Of a stretch of DNA of 64,000 nt, positions 24,893 through 32,343 are shown piece by piece. How positions within the stretch are numbered: position 1 is the first letter of the stretch; each line of letters starts with the position of its first letter. The DNA is from Vreelandella jeotgali Hwa (GTDB lineage Bacteria > Pseudomonadota > Gammaproteobacteria > Pseudomonadales > Halomonadaceae): positions 62,001 to 126,000 of the forward strand of contig NZ_AMQY01000010.1 of the NCBI RefSeq assembly GCF_000334215.1, given 5' to 3'. The notes under the pieces are model-generated. The model was not told the origin of the DNA, did not search any database, and worked only from the letters and a program-made list of their open reading frames with translations. The position numbers were made by a program, and so were the translations under genes.

Positions 24893-25864
24893 ATGAGCGA
24901 CGCGGATACATCCCGAAGCAGCGATCACGACAGCCCCTGGAAGATGGCCCTGGACGCCTATTGTCAGGAATTTCTGGGGCTGCTGTTCCCCGATATCGAA
25001 AAGCAGGTGGACTGGTCGCGGGGCTATAGTTTTCTGGATAACGAGCTGCAGAAAATCACCGCTGACGCCAACAGCGGGCGGCGTTATGCCGACAAGCTCA
25101 TCAGGGTCTACGCCCGGGACGGCAGCGAAACCTGGGTGCTGATTCATGTCGAGGTTCAGGGCGAACCGGAAGACGACTTTGCCGAGCGGATGTATACCTA
25201 TCAGTACCGGCTACGCGACCGCTACGGCATGGATGTGGTGAGTCTGGCGGTGCTGGCCGATACCCGCGAGACCTTCCGGCCCACGACGTTTCACTATGAG
25301 CGCTGGGGATGCGAACTGACCTACACGTTTCCCACGGCCAAGCTGATTGACTGGGAGCAGCACTGGGAAGCGCTGGAACAAAGCCCCAACGAGATTTCCC
25401 TGGTGGTAATGGCCCAGCTACACGCCAAGCGGTTGAAGGACGGCGCGACGCGCAAGGACACCAAGGTCGCGCTGACGCGCCTGCTGTTTGAGCGGGGCTA
25501 TGAACGCGCGGAAGTCGTGCGTCTATTCAACATCATTGACTGGATGATTCAGATACCGCATGGGCTGGAACCGATCTTCATCGATGAAGTCCATGAGATA
25601 CAGGAGGAGAAGAAAATGGCCTATGTGAACACGATAGAGCGGCATGCGCTGGCAAAAGGGCGTCAGGAAGGTGAAGTCAAAGGTGAAGTCAAAGGCCGCA
25701 TGACGACGCTGGAAAGTACGCTGCGCAACCAGATCAAGTTGAAGTTTGGTGAGGTGCCTGCCTGGGCAGATCAGCGCATTCAGCAAGCCGATGACGCTGA
25801 GCTAAGCGAGTGGGTTGTTCAGATCCTGTCGGTAGATTCACTGGAAGCGCTGCTGAACGCCTGA
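24893..25864 (+). CDS. Rpn family nuclease-like protein, rpn7 (body family B, tail D)
   Basis: A 323-residue protein, the third copy of the family-B body (D67, E87-V-Q89 intact). It carries tail D (LRNQIKLKFGEVPAWADQR), shared with the decayed orphan at 10156. The linker contains a duplicated GEVKGEVKG unit. GCAGGAG precedes ATG 24893; internal AGGAGG and ATG 25616 predict an 82-residue C-terminal product. Followed after 3 bases by an orphan tail B. Confidence 0.8.
   Translation: MSDADTSRSSDHDSPWKMALDAYCQEFLGLLFPDIEKQVDWSRGYSFLDNELQKITADANSGRRYADKLIRVYARDGSETWVLIHVEVQGEPEDDFAERMYTYQYRLRDRYGMDVVSLAVLADTRETFRPTTFHYERWGCELTYTFPTAKLIDWEQHWEALEQSPNEISLVVMAQLHAKRLKDGATRKDTKVALTRLLFERGYERAEVVRLFNIIDWMIQIPHGLEPIFIDEVHEIQEEKKMAYVNTIERHALAKGRQEGEVKGEVKGRMTTLESTLRNQIKLKFGEVPAWADQRIQQADDAELSEWVVQILSVDSLEALLNA
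25602..25618 (+). promoter_or_regulatory. Internal ribosome binding site in rpn7
   Basis: AGGAGG (25602-25607), 8-base spacer, in-frame ATG 25616. Confidence 0.6.
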
Positions 25865-25867
25865 GTC

Positions 25868-26110
25868 ATGGGCGGGCCGGAGAAGAAAATGGCTTATGTG
25901 AATACGTTGGAGCGCCAGGCGTTGGCTAAAGAACGTCAGGTAGGTGAAGTCAAAGGCGAGGCCAAGCTGCTGAAAAAAATGATTATTTCCAAGTATGGCG
26001 ACTGTCCCGAGTGGGTGCAGGAAAAGCTGAACGAGGCTGATTCAGAACAGTTGGGTGCTTGGGGGCAGAAGATCTTTCAATCCAGCACGTTGGAAGGCTT
26101 GCTGTTATGA
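25868..26110 (+). CDS. Orphan Rpn C-terminal tail (tail B), candidate stand-alone antitoxin
   Basis: An 80-residue frame, or 73 residues from ATG 25889, whose MAYVNTLERQALAKERQ opening equals the family-B junction and whose end is tail B. It thus joins a family-B junction to a tail otherwise found on family-A genes. GGAG lies 6 bases before ATG 25889, so the ribosome site is weaker than in the other copies. It follows rpn7 by 3 bases, so it could be translated from the rpn7 message. Free antitoxin or displaced former tail. Confidence 0.65.
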   Translation: MGGPEKKMAYVNTLERQALAKERQVGEVKGEAKLLKKMIISKYGDCPEWVQEKLNEADSEQLGAWGQKIFQSSTLEGLLL

Positions 26111-26169
26111 GCCGCATCCGCGAGCTTAGCGCGGATGAAGAAACCCGCCGCCTGGCGTTCGCGCACTAA
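26107..26169 (+). other. 20-codon ORF overlapping orphan tail stop
   Basis: ATGA overlap; peptide identical to that at 7982. Confidence 0.45.
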
Positions 26170-26203
26170 ATCCCGGCTTATACCGCCTTTACCGCGTATA
26201 AAG

Positions 26204-26230
26204 AAGGCAGTCCATCGAGGCTGTCTTTTT
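26204..26230 (+). terminator. Terminator behind second orphan tail
   Basis: AAGGCAG / CTGTCTT stem with one mismatch and five T. Confidence 0.65.
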
Positions 26231-26242
26231 CGTATCGGTGAG

Positions 26243-26274
26243 GTTTATTCCAGTAGATTCTTTCGGCGGGGCTT
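26243..26274 (+). repeat. Third copy of rpn upstream element, not followed by TTGACA
   Basis: Matches 9211-9242 but breaks off just before the promoter and runs into unrelated DNA, marking the right edge of the second rpn cluster. Confidence 0.6.
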
Positions 26275-26312
26275 TTCGCCTCGTACCGGCGAGTAAAAAC
26301 AACAAGGGCATC

Positions 26313-26510
26313 ATGCGTGAAGCAGAGCACCAGCAGATCATCGACGAGCTGCAAACCCTCATTGGCGATACTCAGCACACCCTCGGTCGCTTTGAAGCCA
26401 CGGGCATGGATAACCAAATGCCCCACGACTACAACCGGCTGCTCGTCATCCTCAACGACGCTGTCACCCGCCAGCGCGATCACACCCAGGCGATGCTGGC
26501 GCAGGGGTGA
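26313..26510 (+). CDS. Small helical hypothetical protein
   Basis: A 65-residue, fully helical, amphipathic and acidic protein (MREAEHQQIIDELQTLIGDT...), with no signal or membrane segment. AAGGG lies 5 bases before ATG 26313; the frame is open for 25 codons upstream but that part is rpn repeat. No family recognised. It is convergent with the LLM oxidoreductase gene. Confidence 0.5.
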   Translation: MREAEHQQIIDELQTLIGDTQHTLGRFEATGMDNQMPHDYNRLLVILNDAVTRQRDHTQAMLAQG

Positions 26511-26651
26511 GAGCGTCGCCTGTCTCGGGCGCGTCCTGAGAGGGATAAGCCTGGATTCATGGAATAACCACAGCACTTTGGGCCATACGGTAGAGGCAGC
26601 AGGGTCAGCGCCGGTACAAGCCCGCTCTGGTTTGCTTGCCATTGCCGTGGA

Positions 26652-27692
26652 TCACGAAGTCGATGTGCCCTGCCGTAGCGCATCAAGCAGTTCGATGGAG
26701 CGTAGCCGGTCGTCGCGGTGGTAAACGTCGGTGACGACCATCAGCTCGTCGGCGCCGGTGTGGGCGATAAAGGCGTCCAGCTCGTCGCGCACGCTGCCTG
26801 GGCTGCCGACCACGGCCGCGCCGAGGTTTTGCGCCACGGCGGCGCGTTCCCGTGAGGTCCAGTCGATGTGCTCGGTGGGCGGTAGCGCCCGCGTGCTTTT
26901 GCCGCGATGAAGGTTGAGGAATTTCTGCTGGGCGGTGGTGTTCAGGTAGTGCGCCTGGGCGTCGGTGTCGGCCACGGTGACCGGCATGCCGATCATGGCG
27001 TAGGGCTCTTCAAGAACGGCCGAGGGCTGGAATTCGTTGCGGTAGATATGCAGCGCTTCCAGCAGGTAGCCGGGGGCAAACTGCGCGGCGAAGGCAAACG
27101 GCAGCCCCAGGTGCGCGGCCAGCCGGGCGCTATAGCCGCTGGAGCCCAGCAGCCAGACGGGGACGTGGGTGCTCTGGCCGGGCACGGCGCGGATGCGCTG
27201 GTCGGGCTGGGCGTCGGCCAGGTAGCGGCGCAGCTCGTTCAGACGTTCGGGGAAGTCTTCCACGCCGGCGAGCGGGTCCCGGCGCAGCGCGCGCATGGTC
27301 GCGCCGTCGGCGCCGGGGGCGCGACCCAGCCCGAGGTCGATGCGTTCCGGGTGCAGCGTGGCCAGGGTGCCGAACTGTTCGGCAATCACCAGCGGCGCGT
27401 GGTTGGGTAGCATGACGCCGCCGCTGCCTACGCGGATGCGCCGGGTGTGGCTGGCGATGTGCCCGATCAGCACCGAGGTGGCGGCGCTGGCGATACCGTC
27501 GATGTTGTGGTGCTCGGCCAGCCAGTAGCGCTGATACCCCAGCTCGTCGGCCCGGCGCGCCAGGGCGACGCTGTCGTCGAGGGCGTCCTGGATGCTGGCG
27601 CCCTGACGGATGGGGGCCAGGTCCAGCAGCGATAACGGCGTTTGGGCGAGGGGCGATGTGTGGTGTGAAGCGGAGTGGCGGAGTAGGGACAT
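26652..27692 (-). CDS. LLM-class flavin-dependent oxidoreductase
   Basis: A 346-residue luciferase-like monooxygenase of the YhbW/MsnO8 subgroup. Typical segments: [12 protein letters not shown] near the start, [45 protein letters not shown], and a C-terminal [13 protein letters not shown]. These enzymes use reduced flavin to oxidise small organic substrates; the substrate here is unknown. ATG 27692 ([10 protein letters not shown]) is preferred to a TTG 8 codons earlier because GAGG precedes it. It is divergent from the toxin-antitoxin operon. Confidence 0.85.
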   Translation of the reverse strand: MSLLRHSASHHTSPLAQTPLSLLDLAPIRQGASIQDALDDSVALARRADELGYQRYWLAEHHNIDGIASAATSVLIGHIASHTRRIRVGSGGVMLPNHAPLVIAEQFGTLATLHPERIDLGLGRAPGADGATMRALRRDPLAGVEDFPERLNELRRYLADAQPDQRIRAVPGQSTHVPVWLLGSSGYSARLAAHLGLPFAFAAQFAPGYLLEALHIYRNEFQPSAVLEEPYAMIGMPVTVADTDAQAHYLNTTAQQKFLNLHRGKSTRALPPTEHIDWTSRERAAVAQNLGAAVVGSPGSVRDELDAFIAHTGADELMVVTDVYHRDDRLRSIELLDALRQGTSTS

Positions 27693-27815
27693 GCCGGCCT
27701 CGGGCGTTGCTGACAATGAAACATTAGCATTCGAGGATGCCGCCCATGCGCTATTTTGGCAAGCGGGGTGGCTTGCCTGTCAGTAGTCGATAGCAACGTG
27801 GACCGTGCATCGAAT

Positions 27816-27830
27816 TTCGAAAAATTCGAA
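27816..27830. promoter_or_regulatory. Candidate antitoxin operator TTCGAA-AAA-TTCGAA
   Basis: Two palindromic TTCGAA boxes 3 bases apart, about 57 bases before the antitoxin ATG. Such paired boxes fit autoregulation by the HTH antitoxin. Confidence 0.45.
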
Positions 27831-27886
27831 TAATGACGTTTTCCGGCTTACACTGATAACCACCATGACAGCAGCAGGAGAATACA

Positions 27887-28342
27887 ATGGCATCTCTGTC
27901 TACACGGCTTCCCAGCCGGGAAGAAGCTGCCCTGGCCAGGCTTTCAAGCCGTGAGCTGGCCGCTTATGTGGAAACCGGTGCGACCACTCAGCACGTCACC
28001 TTTACCCAACAGGACGGTGAGTATCATCAGGTGGAGTTGCCGGTCGCGGCGCTACGCCTGTTGGTGAATATCCTGACGGAGTTGGGCGATGGCAATACGG
28101 TGAAAATGATGCCGGTGCATGCGGAAATGACGACCCAGGAGGCATCGGATGTGCTGAACATGTCACGCCCAACCTTCATCAAGTTACTGGATGACGGGGA
28201 GCTTCCCTACCATCGCGCCGGTAATCGCCGCAAGGTCAAATACCGCGATGTTATGGCGTATAAAAAGACCATCGACAACAAGCGCCTGGAAACGCTGCAA
28301 GAGCTGTCGGAGCTTGATCAGCTGGATGGGCTGGGGTACTGA
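27887..28342 (+). CDS. HTH (excisionase-type) antitoxin of PIN toxin
   Basis: A 151-residue protein. The N-terminal half is unknown; residues about 85-130 form a MerR/excisionase helix-turn-helix (MTTQEASDVLNMSRPTFIKLLDDGELPYHR...KVKYRDVMAYK). AGGAG precedes ATG 27887. The stop overlaps the start of the PIN gene (TGATG), the usual layout of this toxin-antitoxin type, in which the HTH protein binds the toxin and represses the operon. Confidence 0.8.
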   Translation: MASLSTRLPSREEAALARLSSRELAAYVETGATTQHVTFTQQDGEYHQVELPVAALRLLVNILTELGDGNTVKMMPVHAEMTTQEASDVLNMSRPTFIKLLDDGELPYHRAGNRRKVKYRDVMAYKKTIDNKRLETLQELSELDQLDGLGY

Positions 28343-28914
28343 TGAGTTCATACTATACGGTCGTGTACGATGCCTGTGTGCTGTATCCCGCCCCATTACG
28401 CAGTCTGTTGATGTACATGGCCGTAACCGATTTATACCGGGCTCGCTGGTCGCAGCAGATTCATCACGAATGGATATGTAATTTACTGGCAAAACGCCCT
28501 GACTTGACTCGGGAAAAATTGGAACGTGTCCGGCAACTCATGGATCGCCATACCCGTGACGCCGTTGTAACCGGTTTTGAGCCTTTGATTGATGGGCTGG
28601 CATTACCCGATCCTGACGACCGACATGTATTGGCATGCGCTATTCACAGTGGGGCAGAAGCTATTATTACATTTAATCTGAAGGATTTTCCCGATGAAGC
28701 ACTGGAACAGTATGACGTCAAGGCGATTCATCCGGATGAATTTGTCGCTGACATGCTGGCGCTAAGTCCAGGCGATGTTATACAGGCAGTGCAGCATCAC
28801 CGCAGAAGTCTAAAAAATCCGCCGTTCACTGCTGACGAGTATCTGGATTTGCTGTTCAACCAGCGGCTACCCGAGACGGTTAATATGCTGAAGGATTTCC
28901 AGCCTATGTTGTAG
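28342..28914 (+). CDS. PIN-domain ribonuclease toxin
   Basis: A 190-residue PIN protein. Acidic residues of the active site are seen in VVYDACVLYP (first Asp), HHEWICNL (Glu), and PDPDDRHVLACAIHSGAEAIITFNLKDFP (the D-D/H motif and the ending NxKDFP). PIN toxins cleave RNA. It is translationally coupled to the antitoxin. The C-terminal 60 residues extend beyond the minimal PIN domain, as in other members paired with excisionase-like antitoxins. Confidence 0.8.
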   Translation: MSSYYTVVYDACVLYPAPLRSLLMYMAVTDLYRARWSQQIHHEWICNLLAKRPDLTREKLERVRQLMDRHTRDAVVTGFEPLIDGLALPDPDDRHVLACAIHSGAEAIITFNLKDFPDEALEQYDVKAIHPDEFVADMLALSPGDVIQAVQHHRRSLKNPPFTADEYLDLLFNQRLPETVNMLKDFQPML

Positions 28915-29111
28915 GCATTGGCGTCAGCTTATGTGCAGGCTTGTTAATGGAAAGAGGACTGTCAGGCCGTCAGCGAGGCGAGCCTGTCGTATACGTTATC
29001 CCAGCATGGGCAAGTCTCCGACTTACTTGCCGGATGATCTTTCCGGGTAAGCTTTCCAAATAACGATACATGGAAAGTAAACTTCCATTCGCCAGGAGTC
29101 GTTGGCTCGAC

Positions 29112-29143
29112 AAAAAAGGGGCTTGCGCCCTGGCGCAAGCCCC
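29112..29143 (-). terminator. Terminator of the torA-like operon
   Basis: GGGGCTTGCGCC-CT-GGCGCAAGCCCC stem; on the minus strand it is followed by TTTTTT. It lies about 28 bases past the reductase stop. Confidence 0.85.
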
Positions 29144-29170
29144 TGTGGTTGGTGGGTGGTTTGGGTGCGG

Positions 29171-31663
29171 TTACGACGGCTGGGAGAACACCGTGACCTC
29201 GGGCAGGTCGTCGGTGAATTTCTCGACATCGGCGACCCCGGTCTGGCCGCAGTTGGCCTGCGACAGCTTGGAGGTGGCAATGCCCGGGGTCAGGTTGTTG
29301 ACGTCGCCGTAGCGGCAGAGGCTGCCGATTTCGCGCGGGTTGACCGGGTCAAACCAGCCGCCTTCCTGAATGCGGATGACGCCGGGCATCAGGTCTTCGG
29401 TGACCACGGCGCCGGCGAGGATGTGCCCGCGGTTGTTGTAGACCCGCACGACGTCGCCGTCCTGGATGTCGCGTTCCCCGGCGTCTTTGGGGTTCATCCA
29501 GCAGGGTTCGCGGTTCTGCACGGCGTATGTCTCGCGGAACGAAGTGCCGCAGAGCTGCGAGTGCAGCCGGCCGTGAGGGTGGTTGCTGGCGATGGCCAGC
29601 GGGTAAACCGTGGTCGGGCCGTCCAGGCGCTCGATGGGTTCCAGCCAGGTGGGGTGCGGCGGGCAATCGTCGTAGTCGTACTCGGCGACGGCGCGGGAGT
29701 AGATTTCGAACTTGCCGGTGGCCGTGCCCAGGGCGTTGAGGATCGGGTCTTCGCGGAAGTCCTGGTGGCGGACGAAGTGCTTCTGTTCGTCCTCGAGCGG
29801 GAAGGCCAGGGGTTCGTTGGATTCCCAGAAAACGCCGAAGACCGGCATTTCCATGCCCTTGGCGCGAGACTCGATCTTGGCGCCTTCGTAGAAGCCGCGA
29901 ATCCAGTCCATTTCCGTGCGGCCTTCGGTAAACTCGCGTCCCTTGCCCAGCTTGCCGGCAATATCGGCGAAGATGTCGAAGTCGTTGCGCGCTTCAAACT
30001 GCGGCTCGACGATTTTCTTCATCGGCACGATATGGCTCAGCGCGTAGTCGCCGACCTGCTCGATATCGTTGCGCTCGTACGTGGTCGTGGTCGGCAGGAC
30101 AATATCGGCGTGGCGCGCGGTGGCCGTCCACTGGAAGTCGTTGACGACGAAGGTGTCCAGCGTCTGCCAGGCTTCCAGCATTTCGTTGCGGTCCTGGTGG
30201 TGGGCAAAGGGGTTGCCGCCCGCCCAGTAGGCCATCTTGATCTTCGGCAGGTCGATGGTGCCGCCGTTGAAGTCCATCTTACCGCCGGGGTTGAGCAGGG
30301 TTTCCACCAGGCGCGCCACGGGAATCGCGGAGTCGCCGGTTTCGTTTTCCACGGATAGTCCGCCGCCGCTGCCGGCGGCATCGCCGATGGATTGCAGCAC
30401 CGGGCTTTCGTGGGTCGGCGCGCCCCCGGACGAATAGTGGTAGCTCAGGCCGTAGCCGCCGCCGGGCAGGCCGATCTGGCCGAGCATGCAGGCCAGTGTC
30501 ACCAGCATCCAGGTAGACTGCTCGCCGTGGTGCTGGCGCTGGGTGGCGTAGCCCAGCGAGAGCATGGTGCGGCTGTTGGCGAAGCGCCGCGCCAGCTCGC
30601 GGATTTTCTCGGCGTCGATGCCGGAGATGTCGGCGGCCCACTCGGCGTCCTTGGGCTGGCCGTCGGTCTCGCCGATGAGGTAGGGCTTGAAGTCGTCGAA
30701 GCCGCTGGTATAGCGGTCGAGAAATTCCTGGTCGTGGAGGTCTTCGCTGTAGAGCGTGTGGGCGATGCCCAGCATTAGCGCCACATCGGTCTGGGGCTTG
30801 GGCGCGACCCATTCGCCGTCGAAATACTCGCAGGTTTCGGTTTTCGCCGGGTCGACGGAAATGACCTCGACGCCGGCCTTTTTCAGCTGGTCAAAGCCGG
30901 CGAAGGCGCCGTGGTCGGCGACCTGCCAGGAAATCTGCGAGTTGTTCATGGGGTTGCAGCCCCAGAACACCATCAGGTCGGTATTTTCCGCCAGTACCGG
31001 GTAGGTGGTGCACTGCTCGTAGACCTCGATCGACCCGGTGACGTAGGGCAGGATGACCTGCGCCGCGCCGGTGGAGTAGTCGCCGATGCTGGAGGTGAAG
31101 CCGCCGCCGGTGAGGTTGAGCATGCGGCTTAACAGCGTGCGGCAGTTGTGCAGCTTGCCGGGGCTTTTCCAGCCGTAGGAGCCGGCAAAGAGGCTGTTGG
31201 GGCCGTGCTCGTTACGCACGCGGGTGATCTCGTTGGCCACCAGCTCGGTGGCCTTTTCCCAGGACACGCGCACGAAGTCGCCGTCGCCGCGTCCGGCGGG
31301 GTCGGCGCCGGGGCCCTGTTCCAGCCAGGCGCGGCGAACCATGGGATAGCGGATGCGCGAGGCCGAGTAGATGGAGTCGCGCACGCCTTCGAGCATTGGC
31401 GTGGGCTGCGGGTCTTTCGCCCAGGGCTTGAACTCAACCGCGCGGCCGTCTTCGACCACGCCCTTGAACACGCCCCAGTGGCAGCCGGAGACGATTTCCT
31501 GCTTGCCGGTCTGCGCCTGGGCGCCGCGGCTGAGCAGCGAGGTGGAAAGCGGCAGCGAGCTCGCCGCCATTGTGGCTACGGAGCCTTGCAGAAACCGGCG
31601 CCGACCCGGTGAGGCGACCTCGGCAGTGGATATAACCTTGAGCTCGTCGGTCTTGTCACTCAT
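29171..31663 (-). CDS. torA: Periplasmic TMAO/DMSO reductase, TorA/DorA-like molybdoenzyme
   Basis: An 830-residue bis-MGD enzyme. A Tat signal (GRRRFLQGS at residue 20, hydrophobic stretch, ...GAQAQ) directs export of the folded protein. The sequence GCHWGVFKGVVEDGR, the KDPQPTPMLEGVRDSIYSASRIRYPMVR region and GDYSTGAAQ with the molybdenum-binding Ser197 place it in the TorA/DorA/BisC branch, which lacks an Fe-S cluster. Such enzymes reduce trimethylamine N-oxide or dimethylsulfoxide with electrons from a cytochrome c. It is the last gene of cytochrome-torD-torA, overlapping torD by 4 bases. TMAO versus DMSO preference cannot be read from the sequence. Confidence 0.85.
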   Translation of the reverse strand: MSDKTDELKVISTAEVASPGRRRFLQGSVATMAASSLPLSTSLLSRGAQAQTGKQEIVSGCHWGVFKGVVEDGRAVEFKPWAKDPQPTPMLEGVRDSIYSASRIRYPMVRRAWLEQGPGADPAGRGDGDFVRVSWEKATELVANEITRVRNEHGPNSLFAGSYGWKSPGKLHNCRTLLSRMLNLTGGGFTSSIGDYSTGAAQVILPYVTGSIEVYEQCTTYPVLAENTDLMVFWGCNPMNNSQISWQVADHGAFAGFDQLKKAGVEVISVDPAKTETCEYFDGEWVAPKPQTDVALMLGIAHTLYSEDLHDQEFLDRYTSGFDDFKPYLIGETDGQPKDAEWAADISGIDAEKIRELARRFANSRTMLSLGYATQRQHHGEQSTWMLVTLACMLGQIGLPGGGYGLSYHYSSGGAPTHESPVLQSIGDAAGSGGGLSVENETGDSAIPVARLVETLLNPGGKMDFNGGTIDLPKIKMAYWAGGNPFAHHQDRNEMLEAWQTLDTFVVNDFQWTATARHADIVLPTTTTYERNDIEQVGDYALSHIVPMKKIVEPQFEARNDFDIFADIAGKLGKGREFTEGRTEMDWIRGFYEGAKIESRAKGMEMPVFGVFWESNEPLAFPLEDEQKHFVRHQDFREDPILNALGTATGKFEIYSRAVAEYDYDDCPPHPTWLEPIERLDGPTTVYPLAIASNHPHGRLHSQLCGTSFRETYAVQNREPCWMNPKDAGERDIQDGDVVRVYNNRGHILAGAVVTEDLMPGVIRIQEGGWFDPVNPREIGSLCRYGDVNNLTPGIATSKLSQANCGQTGVADVEKFTDDLPEVTVFSQPS

Positions 31664-32343
31664 GCGTATTCTCCTTGGCGTCGTTCGTTGACGGCCGCCG
31701 TGTCCGCCGTCTCGGGGGCGGAGCCGGCGCGGTCTATCAGGGCGGTCAGCAGGTTGCCGGCGGCGGCGTAAAAGCCGTTGGCATCGCGGGCGTTGAGCGC
31801 CTCGTTGAAAGGCGGCACCCAGCTGGCCAGGCGTTGTGTCAGGTCATCGGCGGTGGCGGTCTGCCCGTCGCGCAGCGCGGTGGCCAGCGCTTCCAGCTCG
31901 ATGGCCAGGTGATCCGGCGGTTCGCAGCAGTCCTCGCTGACGTGCAGGTCCAGCGCGCGCAGGGTGGCGTCCATGCTCGCCACCGATGGGCCGCCCAGCG
32001 CCGGGCCGTCGGCCCCGGGTTGCCAGGCGCTTTCGTAGGGCAGCACCGCGCGATGCTGGAAGATGCCTTCAAACAGCGCCGTATAACGGCGCTGCAAGTG
32101 CACGCCGAGCCCTTCCGGCGGCTGCCGGGTAAGGGCGTCTTCCAGCGCCCGGGCGGGCGCTTCGGCGTCGAGTTGCCGGCCCAGCCAGCGCAGCGTTGGC
32201 TGTTCCTGCTGCGCGTCGGCCTGGTGCAGTTCGCCGGGCGGCGGTGCGCGGAAAACATCGCTCAGCCACTCGGCCGCTGCGATCAGGGCTGCGGTATCCG
32301 GCATCGCCTCCCGGGGCGTGTCTGATACGGCAGGCTGGTTCAT
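31660..32343 (-). CDS. torD: TorD/DmsD-family molybdoenzyme chaperone
   Basis: A 227-residue all-helical protein of the TorD family. The conserved E-PDH signature is present as CCEPPDHLAIELEALA, and YTALFEG is typical. Members bind the Tat signal and apo-form of their molybdoenzyme until the cofactor is inserted; the partner is the TorA-like protein immediately downstream. ATGA overlaps (4 bases) on both sides imply tight translational coupling. Confidence 0.85.
   Translation of the reverse strand: MNQPAVSDTPREAMPDTAALIAAAEWLSDVFRAPPPGELHQADAQQEQPTLRWLGRQLDAEAPARALEDALTRQPPEGLGVHLQRRYTALFEGIFQHRAVLPYESAWQPGADGPALGGPSVASMDATLRALDLHVSEDCCEPPDHLAIELEALATALRDGQTATADDLTQRLASWVPPFNEALNARDANGFYAAAGNLLTALIDRAGSAPETADTAAVNERRQGEYA

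Noticed and set aside
6751..26110. Rpn genes as active transposases, as the family name Transposase_31 suggests
   Set aside because: No terminal inverted repeats or target duplications frame the copies; the proteins are PD-(D/E)XK nucleases, and duplications look like homologous exchange.
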